Source: Isoetes taiwanensis
Taxonomy: Eukaryota > Streptophyta > Lycopodiopsida > Isoetales > Isoetaceae
Reading direction: 5' to 3'
Assembly: GCA_021234155.1 (NCBI GenBank)
Contig: JAJEKV010000005.1
Location: 10,536,572 to 10,600,571 of the forward strand
Length of the DNA stretch: 64,000 bases
The position numbers were made by a program, and so were the translations under genes. The notes under the pieces were generated by a model that did not search any database, was not told where the DNA came from, and worked only from the letters and a program-made list of their open reading frames with translations. Positions 47,280 to 59,202 of this stretch are shown here, piece after piece (position 1 is the first letter of the stretch; each line of letters begins with the position of its first letter).

Positions 47280-47880
47280 CTATTTTTGCTTATTCCAACC
47301 CCTACTAGAGTTCCCAATTTTCTTGAACAAACAAATCAACGATTCTTTCAAAGCAGCAAAAAAAGTATCCATTTTTTCTCTAGTGTTACCTTTCTCATAC
47401 AGATCGAGGAGATAGTTATAGAGGTCCATCTCAAGATGTACTACAATGTCTTCCTGCTTAAGAAGCCTTTTCAATAACGGTGGCAAAAAGGCCATAATCA
47501 TTGTTCTTCTAGACACAACCCAGGTTTTTGTGCCCTATACTTCTAAAACTGCCTTGCAAGCCTGAAGCTCCTCCGACGCCCTTGTTTTTCTAATATAATT
47601 ACTGGAAACTTCCCTTATAGCAGTGGCTTTCAATGCCGAGAATCCATTCTTTTGGGCATTCTACCAACATATTGATCCATTTTTCTAGTTTTGAATCCTT
47701 CCAGCACTGACGCACAATTCTGGCTATGGCTTCCATTTGATCCCCTCTTGCATCCATGCCCCCTTCTAGCATAAAAATATATTGATCCCATGATAAAAGG
47801 TTCTGGATACTTTCTAGAGATGCAATCTCTTTGAGTTCCTTCTTCATGCCATCAAGGCAGTTCTGAGCTTCAAATCTGAT
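47280..47880 (-). pseudogene. M32 carboxypeptidase (Taq-type) fragment
   Basis: Upstream part (47599-47870, minus): LKEIASLESIQNLLSWDQ then GGMDARGDQMEAIARI, matching the N-terminal region of M32 metallocarboxypeptidases (LLxWDQ, then the G-x-x-x-R-x-x-Q segment). After a frameshift near 47640 comes IREVSSNYIRKTRASEELQ, one TAG, then RTMIMAFLPPLLKRLL and LYNYLLDLYEKGNTREKMD, matching the following family segment (DxLLDxYExGMT). The HEXXH zinc site and the rest are missing. M32 enzymes trim C-terminal residues and are patchily distributed in eukaryotes. Frameshift, stop and truncation make this a pseudogene. Confidence 0.8.
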
Positions 47881-48417
47881 TCAGCCGTAGCCAGAGTTTG
47901 GGAGATGCTTCTGGTTGTGAGTCTTCTTCCAAAAGGGATATTTATCCTGGATTGGTAATCTCAATACTCGTTCTTTGTAAAAAGGAAGCGGCAGCAAGGC
48001 TTTTCACCATAGAAGATTCCTAATATAAAGGCATCCTTGACCATGGGCTCGCAAGGCATGCCTGAAGCCCGGGCATTGCCATCCTTGACCCTGCAGTAAA
48101 TTGAATTTTTTTTAATCATAATATCGGCTGCAAGCGCTTAAGTTTGCCCAATTTGTTTGGTATTGCGAAAGGTATTTCTTGCAATGGTTTGGAATACGAT
48201 TCTTAATGTGTATTGTAGCCAATATCGTATATTCTGGAGGTTTTGAGCTGCTTGTTTAGTTTTGTTGAGGTTGGGTGAGGTAGAGAGCAAGCTTTTCCAA
48301 TGGTTCGAATTAGGAAAGGAGAGGGAGGATGGGCACAATCGGGCCAGTCCACTGTGTGATTCAGCTCTTGTAGGGAACAGAATGGCAGTTGCAATGTTTG
48401 AGGAACGGTTGGGGTCG
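47881..48417. other. Spacer between M32 fragment and HUH element
   Basis: No gene recognised. It may include the decayed 3' end of the HUH element. Confidence 0.45.
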
Positions 48418-48831
48418 CTATTTCCAAGCTCTTATGTTCAGACTTGTCGTAATCAGAGGGGGAAGAGGGGAAGGCGAGAAGGCTCTAGCTAGCAGATTTC
48501 TATTATCTAGCATAATAAGGTGCTTCACCTCAGCAGCACCATATAGAGCATATAGCTCCTTCCCCAAATTGATCTGCTCTGCTGTCATGTTATGCAAATG
48601 CACTTTGAAGTGCAATTTGCCCATATCTTTCAGGCAATACCCTACAATGCCTTCAAAACAATGTAACTTACTTCCACGAAGCGCCTTACACATAGCACTT
48701 GTGGACTTGTTCTCGTTCCATCCCAAGAAATTCTTGATCCTCACATTTACAATGGAAGGTGTCTTCGTATTAAACTGCATCACAGATTGGACGTGCAAAT
48801 GATCGAGTGAGGAACCCCTTTCTAAAGCCAT
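48418..48831 (-). pseudogene. HUH/Y1 endonuclease domain of the Replitron-like element
   Basis: This 137-codon open piece keeps the order of Rep motifs II and III: ERGSSLDHLHVQ at residues 5-16 and GYCLKD around residues 63-69. The preceding frame (48850-49044) supplies a motif-I-like FLNVFVAVV. Such domains nick single-stranded DNA and form a phosphotyrosine link. The C-terminal part (TAEQINLGKELYALYG) is unassigned. It could alternatively be an integrated Rep of a CRESS-type virus, but the transposon-like upstream region argues against that. Confidence 0.6.
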
Positions 48832-51010
48832 TATTCCTGCTATACAATTCTATTTCAGGAACTCGATTATCCTGTCATACAATGCCATAGGCACATCACA
48901 ACCACCAAATACAACTGCCACAAACACATTGAGGAACGTGGGCATTTCTACTACTTCCTCATTGCTGCCCCCCCAATATCCACTCCAATATATTTCTCTA
49001 TGATGCTCGGTCCTCGCCTCCCCCTTCTCCTTCCATACTTGCAATCCCTTCCCCTGCTAGGAACAGTTCTTATCGACCATTATCACGTAATAGACTCCGT
49101 CACACAATTTACAGGCGCAATCTTCCTTCCTCTTCCACGTGGTTGGAGGCAATGTTGTATGAATAAAGTATCATGCTCTATCGTCTGATATGTAAAAATG
49201 GTTTGCGATCACCAACCATAAGATTAGGAACTTCATCTTCCTTTGTATGTCTATAAGAGATATGCACAAGTATTGAACATTGATCATTCCTCCAATGCAT
49301 TGTTTGGATCTTTTGCTGAATTTTGAATGTATAATTCTCGGCGAATCAATGACAGACACAACCGTGTCTTCTAGGAATGTTTGCAAACATTCCTTGAACT
49401 GAGAAGCCTGCCATGTGGCATATAATTGTGAGGAATGAATTGCTTTATGGATGCATCCGTATGTTCCACAAACTCATGCAATGAAGTGTTCTTATAAGCC
49501 AACTTCATCACATCCTTGGTTTTAACAATTGATTTTCCCCCTTTTGCCTACATCCTTTACAAAAGTTTCTTTGACCTCTCACATAGTAGACTATTCAGCC
49601 ATGCATGCATTCGCCAAAACATGTATTTGGTCAATCGATCAATCCTAGATCATTCCACAAAAACATAGGCTAACTAGAGGGCAAATACCCTAGCAAATCA
49701 TAACTAATTATTCAATGGACAAAAGGAAATTGATTACGAATTTAACAAGACTCTTCATGAAATGATAGAATAGTTACCTTCTTGAAGTTCTTCCAGTATA
49801 ATTTCATTGTCTTCCTCTTTTCTTTCAGACATTTCGGGAATGATTTCGCCCCACAATCATTACACTCCATAGTTAAACGCTTAGAATTATGTCAATCTGC
49901 AGTCTCTTTCTTCGGACACATCACAGATCTCCATGTGTCACTAACACTATTGAAGGTGTGGCTGCATAAGTTGGGCCCGGACCACAAATAGCACACTTGC
50001 ATGTACAACTTGGACTGTAAATATTAGGATCACATTTTACCTTATTAACTGCTTGCCTAACAAACTCCATTCTCATGTGGTAAATACAGCAACATGTTTC
50101 CCTTTCCTTAAGCCTTTTGACAAACTTAGGCTTCAGGTTTTCAAACAACCTTAGCCCTATCTTCATGTCTAGATATTGATGCTTGAATCTTCTATAAAAC
50201 ATGACCTGAAATTCAAGGAATAGAATGTAAGATAAGAAGTATTATTTCTAGCAAAAGATAACAAGTACATACTTGTGTCTCTTCTAATAAGTGAATGGGG
50301 CAGATTATACGACTTTAATATTTTTTTTACCTTTACTATGCCTCCTCAATTTAATCACCTGCCTTTTATTTGGAGAGACTCTAGTTTCAGAAATCCAATA
50401 AGTTATATATCTTTTCACGGTTCAAATCAGAAAGCCTATTAGATCTGCTCTTCCTCTTGAATATGGACTAAGGTCCTCCAAATTCAACGTGCTTTCTTTT
50501 GTCCAATGCAGCATAGATAGCACGTCTCTTCATGTTCAAGGCTTTTGCAACCGCTGATCGATTTCTACATGAATTGGCAGCCATCATCAAAGTAGATGAT
50601 CTGGCTTGATTAACATCTATAGTCCTGCCACATTTTTTGCTTTCAAGAGTCTCCTTCACGTTGTCAACAACATGCTTGTATACATTAAGTGCCTTATTCC
50701 CAATGATGTCAAATTCAGGTAATTATTCAGCTGCCCTGGATATGACTTCCTTTCTATCATTAGAATCCAAATTCGAGCATAACTCATTGATGAAATCTGC
50801 AATAACCTTGGAGAGCTTTTGTTTTTCCCTATTGTTCAATCCTTCCGTGCTTTTGTTTGATTGAAGGGCAAACTTTTTAGAATCCCTCTTTTTCTTCTTC
50901 TGCAATTTCTTTTTGGCAGCTAATATTCTTCTGCATGCAGTGTTAGGAGATATACAATTGCAGACCTTGCTGGAATCAGCTTGTTGCTCAGGTCCCAGTA
51001 ATTTTATCAT
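48418..51010 (-). mobile_element. Decayed transposon protein with HUH (Rep-type) endonuclease, Replitron-like
   Basis: Read on the minus strand, broken frames line up as one long protein. First a Lys-rich region (50723-51010), then a helix-rich segment AVAKALNMKRRAIYAALDKR (50468-50659), then a Cys-rich part with CCCIYHMRMEF and CTCKCAICG (49921-50202). At 49220-49370, after a frameshift, come ENYTFKIQ, IQTMHWRNDQCSILVHISYR and EVPNLMVGD, a conserved region I associate with uncharacterised eukaryotic transposon proteins. Last is a Rep-like domain: FLNVFVAVVF, then ALERGSSLDHLHVQ, whose HLH is the metal-binding HUH pair (codons 48787-48801), and GYCLKDMGKLHF with the YxxK catalytic tyrosine (48622-48642). 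One tyrosine and no helicase visible separate it from Helitrons. Frameshifts and stops show it is dead. Confidence 0.65.
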
Positions 51011-51032
51011 TCGAAACTGGAGATGATATTAC

Positions 51033-51410
51033 CTAAGGTGTCTTCAAATCAATGGAAATTTGAGTATGCATGTCATTGGGAATGCCATTGTGTGCATCTA
51101 ATTTTGGAACAGAATGTTGGACGTAAATTCCCAGAGCAGAAGCAAGCTCATCTAGACCTTGGCCTCCAAACCAAGTTGTAAATTCAGCTGCATAGAGGAA
51201 AACAAAATCCATCGATTTCCAAGCCAAGAGCTCTAGAAATTTTCCAAAACAAAGAAATTTTCCATCCAATTTTTTGAAAATGATTTGGAGCTGGTAGAGT
51301 CCGCCAAAAAATGAGAGAACCATCCCACATAATCGGATCGATGACATGGCCAATGAACTTGCTAATTGGGAGATTTTAGTTTTGCGCTCTATGAAAAAAG
51401 AACTCGTCAA
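51033..51410 (-). other. 125-codon open frame, unknown
   Basis: Lies just upstream of the HUH-element frames on the same strand and next to LINE sequence on the other. It resembles no family I know. It may be non-coding. Confidence 0.2.
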
Positions 51411-51486
51411 AATTTTCTATTGACGAATTAAAAATTTCATTGAAGTTTAAGAAAGCCATGAAGCATTATTTGTCTGGATATGAAAA

Positions 51487-53390
51487 TTGGCCCCCAACTC
51501 CATCCTTAGACCCAGAGGAATTCAGCAAGGTTGCTCCTTAGTACACTTGCTCTTCACAATTATGGCAGAAGTATTATCCCAGCTTTTCTCGGTGGCCACC
51601 CAGGATGGCATCATTCAAGGTCTGCCAATGAACTATGGTTCTCAAGAGGTATGTAATCAATACGATGACACTTTTTTGTTCCTAATTGTCGAGGTTGAAA
51701 ATCTTCATAATGCTAAGCTATTGTTAGACACATTCTCCTTAGCATCAGGAGTTCTTGTGGATTGGCAAAAGTGTACTGCTTTGTGGACATTAGACAGTCC
51801 CATCCCTCCCTGTATTCTGGACTATTCATGGAAGATTCTTCTGCATGGCAATACCATGAAGTTGCTTGCTATCCCCGTCGGAATTCATATCTCGCTTCGG
51901 ATGCTTGGGATGAAATTATTACAGGGTTGCAAAAGCACTTATTTTGGTGGAATTAACTATCCATGCCAGAAGAATCATTGTGGCTAAATGTATTCTTAAT
52001 AATACTCATGGCCACATGGCATCTGCTCTATTAGCTCCTCAGTGTAAGATGGAGGAGATTGTGCGTATCGTCGAGAATTTTATTTGGGATGGAAATAAAG
52101 TAGGAGCTGTGGTCAAGATAGTTTGGGAGAAGTGCACTAAACCTAAGGCAGCTGGTAGTCTTGGAATTTTGGATCTTCACCTCCAAAATAAGTTGATGAT
52201 ATCAAAGTTTATTTAGAGGATTTTCATTGGTAAGGATGATTCTCATGGTCTGAGGTTGCTGATGCAGTCGATTCAGTATTGTTTTGTATTCCATAAAGCC
52301 ACTATTAAGTCTCTCCTTCCTTGGGCTTTGCTTTATCATATACATCCGTATTCTAACGCTTCTCCTTTTCTAAAGGGGTTACTTGTTGCTTGGGAGATTG
52401 TCATGTCTCTTTTTCATTTTAATCCTGCTGCATGTCTTCAGTTGTCTACTCCATGCTGGTGGATTCCTTTGCAGAACACTCCTGAGAATATCCCTCTAAG
52501 TACTGTTGTTTATCCAAAGACACAATGACGATGGATAGCAGCTGATATAAGCACTACTGCAGCTTGGTATGAGTCATCTCATGTCATGAGAATTTGGAAT
52601 AAAATTCTTACTGTGCAGATGGAATAGAGTAATTTGGACTCGTATTGCTGCATCGTTGCCACATGATTCTGGCCTACAAATTGAATTAACTGTATGGGGT
52701 TTCCATCAGGGTATCAAGCCAGGGCGCTTTGTTTCTTCCATGTATGTGCATTCTGAAATCTTGCCTCTGTCTAATAGATAGCATCTTCAAGTCCCTCAGC
52801 CACAATGGAAAAGTGTTTGGACATGGGTATGGGATAATGTGCTTCATCGCAAAGTGGCAGTTTTGTGGTGGCAAGTGATCCGTAGATGGCTCAGAGTCAA
52901 TAGGCTTGATAATCGAATTTCAGATCTCTATCCTTTACGTAAGCAAAGGGTTGAGAGTATTGAACATTGTTTTTTCTTGTGTGGGCGGCTTCGGCAGGCA
53001 TGGTCTTAGTTGTTAACCCTATTTGTCATATCTCGATCTAGCCAGCAAGTTTTGCTCGCTATCTATCCTGATGCATGGCGCAAATGGCAAAAACGAGCTT
53101 TTCATCTTGCGTATGACTGGCTTTTATGATCGATGTGGAAGAGAAGGAGACTATTTATCTTTAAGGGCATGGATACTGCAGATGATATTCTTCTTCAGTG
53201 GACACAAAATAAAATTGTTATGGCTTATAATTGTTCTTTTCTTGATCAAGAAAAGAAAGTACTAATTTGGCATACTTACCTTCAGATTCATTCTTATGCA
53301 TAGATAGGTGGTTGTGCTCAGTTGGATCAGTTTGTCCGCTAGGGTTATAATCCTATCTTTGCAGTTTATATTGTTATAATTTTGATTGGT
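51487..53390 (+). mobile_element. Decayed L1-type LINE, 3' half (first)
   Basis: Reverse-transcriptase remnants: RGIQQGCSLVHLLF (51505), QYDDTFLFLIVEVENL (51655-51715; the YADD box with one change), then FSLASGVLVDWQKC. Further frames carry HGHMASALLAPQCKMEEIVR and IVENFIWDG (52000-52090) and a C-terminal region with a Cys/His stretch near 52965-52990. Stops and frameshifts are frequent. The poly(A)-like runs near 53390-53420 mark the 3' end. Confidence 0.8.
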
Positions 53391-53559
53391 AAAAAAAACC
53401 TTATCGTCCTTCCAAAAAAAAGGGGGATATGTGCTAAATCTTGGCTAATAGCATCAAGAGTTTTTTGCAGAAAAATATTAGTCAGCACTAATCTGCATTC
53501 TTGCCAAACAGGTTTATTCTTGATAATTATATTGCTACAATGGAAGGATTACATTAGGC

Positions 53560-55860
53560 TCGAACATCCAATTAAAATTGCTTCCTCTTAAAGCTTGACT
53601 TTCCAAAGCCTTTGATATTGTCCGATGGAATTTTCTAGAGTTAGTCCTCAAGAAAATAGGCTTCCCCCTCAAATTGATTGAGTTAATCTTGGGACTTAAT
53701 TATTGAGCTCAATCTACAGTCCTTGTTATGGTTCTCCTGGCAAGTTCTTCTCTTGGAAAATCAAGTGAGACGAGGTTGCCCTCTGGCACCTTATTTATTC
53801 ATTTTGGTAGTTCAGCAACTTACAAGAGCTATCCTTTATCATCAAAATATTGGGAATTTTAAAGGCTTAATCATGCCTGATGAGGTAAATCAATTGACCC
53901 TTCTCCAATATGTTGATGATTCTTTCAACTTCCTGCGAAATGACATCAATAACATTGAATTCTTCCTAAAGCTAATTAATAATTTTAGAGTTGCCTCTGG
54001 AATTTGTCTAAATCTTCAGAAATGTGTCATCATTGGAAAAACTAATCACTCTGACATCCTTGTATTAAATGCAATGTTGTCAATCAAAACTCTATTCTCT
54101 TAGGCATGCCTTTGGCTTTGGATATTAGCATCAAGAATCTTTGGTCTCCTATTGTTATCAGAATTAGAAAAAAAGTTGAATAATTATGGCAGTTGTCTAT
54201 CTCTAGTTGGAAGATCTATCATTGCATCCTTTGTTATTGCTGGCTCTCATATTTATTTCTCGTGTGCTTTGCTTAGTTCTAAATGTATTTATCAGCAGCT
54301 TGAAAGGATTATAAGAAACTTCATCTGGAGCAAGCATCATACGGTAAATTGAAAGTTTGTCACTCAAAAGAAATCCTATGGTGGCCTGGGATGCAAAAAT
54401 TTGCTTTTGCAAGGTTATACTTTGACAGGAAAATATGTGTGGAAGGCTCTATTTAACAGAAATAATCCTACTCCAACTTTATTCATTACTGACTAAACAA
54501 GAGTATTATTGAAGGTCATCCATCTATTGATCATTCTCTATCATCTTCTGCATTTAGGAATATTAAGCCAGCTCCTAAAACTTCCCCTTTGATGAGGGAT
54601 CTAATTTATGCCTGGAATAAAACATCCAAGGCCTTCAAGCATAATAATACCATCAGGGCTCATCATGATATGGATATCTTCTGGAATCCAGCATTGGCTA
54701 GAAGTGATGATTTGCAATCAATCATCCTAAAATCTACAAAAAATGGCATGCTTTTAATATCTGCAAGCTATGATTTATGGCACAATAGAAGATGGAGTTC
54801 ATGGATCAGGCTTAAGACCAGAATTAGGGGAAGTATGGTCTCAAATGTTGATTTGGAAGCTAATGACAGGTGTGATATTGACTGGTCTTTCAGAAATAAA
54901 AAGATTTATAAGGTTTCTAGTATTTATGATTTTCTGGATAATTCTAAGCTATCTTCTAAAGCCCGTCTCTATTGGAATGTTCCCAAAGAAACTGAGGCTA
55001 GGCTTTTCTAAAAATGTCTGGAAATCCTATTGTGCTCCTAAAATATCTTACTTTATTTGGTTGATTGCCAATAAAAGTGTCCCCAATAGAGATTCTATGT
55101 CTAAATATTTTTCTACGACTTTTGATCAGAATACTAGTGCAAATATCTCTCCTAACTGCCATATAGGTTGTTCAGACCCTTAAGCTATCAAACACATCTT
55201 CACTCTTGAATACTTTGTGGGATTGGTTCGAACATCATTTTGACATTGAGAAGCCTAGGAACGTTATTGAATTTATTATGAATGGTGACATTTTAAAAAA
55301 TATTATCTGTTTCATTGTTCTCTGGAATATTTGGAAGCATAGAAATAGGCGTTTATATGGTGGCCACGATACTGCTATGATTTGGATAAGCTTGCAGCAA
55401 CAGCACATAAGAATAAGCGTGAAGACAACAATTTTGATTCTCAATGGAATGTTTATGGAGAATTCTCTAGTTTCCACAATTTTTTAAGCTTAAATATCAT
55501 GATGATTTTGCTAACACTGATATTCTTGATGCTAGATTACTTGAGGAAAATAAATTTGATTTGCAATTTGATGAAGCTGAGGCCAATAAGTATCTTGATC
55601 AAGACATTCATGTGCAAAATGAGTATGACTACAGTTATTGGACAGGGCCAGTAAAAGGGAAATTAATGCAGTATATACATGAAATACCTAATAGAGAAAT
55701 TATATGGGCAGAAGAATTTTCTAAGGAAACACTTCCGTTTTCCCTCTGCCACACTAGTGAACATGTTGCGTTGCCATTTTGCTCTCATTCGACCACTTCT
55801 GGTGTTTGCATTTTCGCATTTTTATTGCTTAGTCTGTCCGAACAATAAAAGTCTCCGTAA
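53560..55860 (+). mobile_element. Decayed L1-type LINE, 3' half (second)
   Basis: Begins with the RT motif KAFDIVRWNFLELVLKKIGF (about 53596-53660, after a frameshift), then RRGCPLAPYLFILVVQQL (53765-53820), LLQYVDDSFNFLRND (53905-53945) and RVASGICLNLQKC. The thumb-like region SLVGRSIIASFVIAG follows at 54190-54240, and later YKVSSIYDFLDN (54908) plus Trp-rich C-terminal text. It lies tail-to-head behind the first LINE on the same strand. AATAAA at 55843 may be the polyadenylation signal. Confidence 0.8.
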
Positions 55861-56560
55861 AGAGTTCATTCTTTTCAGATAAATCATGTGACCATTGGCA
55901 CATTGGAAAGACAACCTCCACCATAGCTACAAAACCCTCTTGCCTTTTCATGATTAAGAGTAATCCGATATATATAGGCATATGAGACAACTTATACTTG
56001 GTTCACAATTTAAATTTCAAAGCGGCATTGGTCAGATTCGGGTTCAACCTATACTTTAAAGCCATGAAGTGTTTGCATTGTTCACCTAACACATAGTCAA
56101 CCACACTAGCACCTTGTGGCAGTATACAAATGTATACAAGTGAAAGATCCATATGATGGAAAACACGCGTTAAATATTAGCAAATCCAATTGCAGCAGTC
56201 GATACCACCATACTCTTCTACCTTCTTGAGAGTGCCTATTCCAACCAACCTGCATAAACCTCATAAATCTCTGGCACCCATAAATCTGACCCATCTCTGG
56301 CACCCATAAATCTTGTATCCCATAAATCTCTGGCATAAAATCTTGTTATGTCATCTCTGGCACCCATAAATCTTGTATTCCTCCCACATGGATGCCTGCT
56401 TGCCGCTGGCCTATGCGACCATGAAAATCCCCTGCAATGAACATTTTTCCTTTCTTCTTAAATTCAGTGACAACCTGAATTCAGCCCCTACGGCAATATT
56501 TTCAACTGCTTCATCTTCTTCCTCTTTCTTAACTTCCTGTTCATTCTCAAAATGCTCAAA
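55861..56560. other. Spacer with CATCTCTGGCACCCATAAATC repeats
   Basis: Between 56265 and 56380 the word CTCTGGCACCCATAAATCT recurs about four times at irregular spacing. No gene recognised. Confidence 0.55.
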
Positions 56561-56745
56561 TCGTTCTCAAACTCATTTAACCCTTCTCCATTTTGCTTCA
56601 TTCCGATCTAGTTTCCTTGAATTCCTTCTAGAGCCCGATTATCTCCCCTTCCAAATCCTCAATTTGTGCGTAGAGCTGAACGATTTCCGCTGCCTGCTTC
56701 TCTTGGACAGCCCATTTGGCTTCTGATTTAGCCACGAAATCCCCA
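56560..56745 (-). pseudogene. Degenerate coiled-coil coding fragment
   Basis: The minus strand reads FVAKSEAKWAVQEKQAAEIV, then LYAQIEDLEGEIIGL, a stop, KEFKETRSE, another stop and SKMEKG. The heptad pattern and charge indicate a coiled coil. The source protein is not identifiable; the stops make it a pseudogene fragment. Confidence 0.4.
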
Positions 56746-57009
56746 AGAAGATCAAAGATCTGGGATAAATCAAGCTAAGCTGCATCTGTGTTTTGGACAT
56801 GCGGCTGTAGTTAGCAAACTTTTGGCGGCCTGTTTTAGCGGACCAAAAACATCAAGCTGATAGAGATCAATTGAATAAGTTCGTTACAACAGTACCTGTT
56901 AAGTAGGGTTTGATTGCATGTGCTGCTCTCTCAGAGGCATCAAAGAATGAGTGCTGAAAATGAAACCTGGAACAGGCAACGGGTATTGAGAGAAGATATG
57001 GTTCATTCG

Positions 57010-57401
57010 CTTATAAGGCTGCATCTGTGTTCTGTAAAAACTTATTGATCAATACGAGTTGCAACCTCAAAGATATAGTGGTTATGTTTCTTGAGCTCAA
57101 AACCAATGAGATACTCATTATCCGTACTAACGAACAAGCCAATGCTAATTTAGCATTTTAACTGGGTTCTATCTTAAGGCTTTATAAGCACGCTTATAGA
57201 TTATCCTTGCAAATGAACTTTAATACATCCTTAGTGCTTATAACGCCATGGAATGGCATAACTGTTCTGCTGACAATGTTTGCCTTCAGCATTTCTTACA
57301 CTGCAACATTCACATTGTATTGTGCAGTTGCCATATGGACCTGATGATTTTACAAAAGGCATATTGTGCTGTAAAATTTGTTGTGCTATTAACAACATTT
57401 T
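57010..57401. repeat. 3' flank of NPF-C, diverged copy of the NPF duplication
   Basis: Similar to 5750-6171 and 30826-31098 (TTCTATCTTAAGGCTTTATAAGCACGC and nearby words) with more differences than A and B show to each other. Confidence 0.8.
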
Positions 57402-58927
57402 TCAACGCCTTATTACTTTGCTCTTGTAATATTTTGCACTAATCCAGTACCAGATAAGATTAGCTGCACTCACCAGAGCAAGTAAAGCATAGTAGTAATG
57501 TAAATGGCCCAAGTTCAAGTTGTTTGGAATCCAACCAGGCCTTCCTCCGGCAGTCGTGACTCTAGTGACAATGTCTAAGAGAAAGCTGTTGATGTAATAA
57601 CCCAATCCACAGGTTGTGAGGGCCAAGGCAGTTCCAAGGCTCCTCATAGAATCAGGTGCTTGCTCATAAAAGAACTCAACCTGTCCAATGCAAAAGAATG
57701 TTTCAGCAACACCAATCAAGGCAAACTGAGGTACTTGCCAGAATATGCTTAGGGGAACAGGGGAATCTGGATCATCCAATAGTCCATGTTCTCTGGCAAT
57801 TTTAAGTCTTTGCATTTCTACAAAAACAGCACCAATCATTGCAAAAATTGAAATGAAAAGTCCAACACCCATGCGCTGTAACTGAGAAAGTCCTTGGGGA
57901 TGTCCCGTTAATTTCCTCATAAAACTTATAAGAATTCGATCGTATATGGGGATCATTATGATGACAGTCAGGAGCTCGAATAAAGATAGTGATGCAGGTG
58001 GTATGGACCACCCATTACTAAAATGTGTATCCATTCGTGTACCTTGTTCAATAAATGTTCCATACATCTGAGCATAGACTGTAGAGAAAAATATTGTAGT
58101 TACCCATATTGGTAGCAGACGTATAAGTTGTTTCACTTCTTCAACATATGATACCGGGCAGAGAGACCATGGCCCAGGGAGATTCTCAGATTTTCTGTCT
58201 CTACCAAGCTCTGCTGCAGCTTTGTCAAGAAATCTGTAGTCCAAATAGCTGGTTGTTAATTTATAACATAAAATGATAAAATTCTTCATCGTCTCTATGT
58301 AGATGTTACATGAAGGTTTTTCAAATATTTATATTGTCTGATCATTGCAAATAGCAAGGGCACTTACTTCAAATCATCAGTATGCGCAAGTTTTCGACCG
58401 CCTTCATAAGACCCACTGTCCTCCAATTCATAAAGAAGACTTCCATCTGAGGGCACTTGAATATAAAATTTCCGACTAGCAGCAACGAGAACTTGAGCAA
58501 CCCGTGTCAAAGGACTTCCCCCCGGGCTTTGATAACGGTAAAGTGGAATACCTAAGAACAGCGTGGATATAGCCACAACCATGGCTGCTGCAGGAATGCC
58601 AAATCCCAATCCCCAGCTAAGGTTATCTTGAATATAGACTATCAAAGTGCTAGCGATGAGTGCCCCAACACTGATGGAAAGATAAAACCAATTAAAAAAG
58701 TGACTTTTTTGTTTCCTCTCTAAAGAATGCTCATCATCAAACTGATCAGCTCCAAAGGATGAAACACATGGCTTGATCCCTCCCATTCCAAGGGAAATTA
58801 AATATAATGAAATATAAAAGAACCATAACTGGCCAGATGTTGCACTTTGACAGTTCTGTTGTCCAGAAGTGCACTCTGGAGGTTTTAATGATGGAAGGCA
58901 TGCCGACAACGTTATGAAAACTAAACC
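57402..58927 (-). pseudogene. NPF-C, exons 4 and 5 (minus-strand half)
   Basis: Exon 5 (57402-58233, 832 bases) and exon 4 (58368-58927, 560 bases) have exactly the lengths of copies A and B and are open, with the same splice sites. They encode the KPCVSSFGADQFDD region and the second half of an NPF transporter. Divergence from A and B is clearly higher than between A and B. Upstream of exon 4 the expected exon 3 is absent. Exons 1-3 lie beyond on the opposite strand, so no complete transcript can form. Confidence 0.92.
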
Positions 58928-58984
58928 CTGCACATGACTCCAACTATTTAGTAGCATTACTTCGGCCAAAAAGAGTCCCAAGTA

Positions 58985-59056
58985 ATTGACTTGAACACAA
59001 GATCTTTTAATTGCTAACCCAATGGAGTAGCCATTAGGGGGAGGTGTAAATTTCCC
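58985..59056 (-). repeat. Possible SINE-like fragment
   Basis: The minus strand reads GGCTACTCCATTGGGTTAGC followed about 20 bases on by GTGTTCAAGTC, loosely like tRNA boxes A and B. It sits at the inversion junction of NPF-C. Weak. Confidence 0.25.
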
Positions 59057-59202
59057 ACAAAGATCCCCTAGCATACAAAGCCTCATCAATTTGAAATTTG
59101 AAACAAGAGGCGTGGCAATATTTTCAGAGGGACCTTTAGTAGCCTAGCAGCAAATTAAGCATAAGAATGACCTTTTTGCCTGCCTAATTTCACAAACGCT
59201 TA

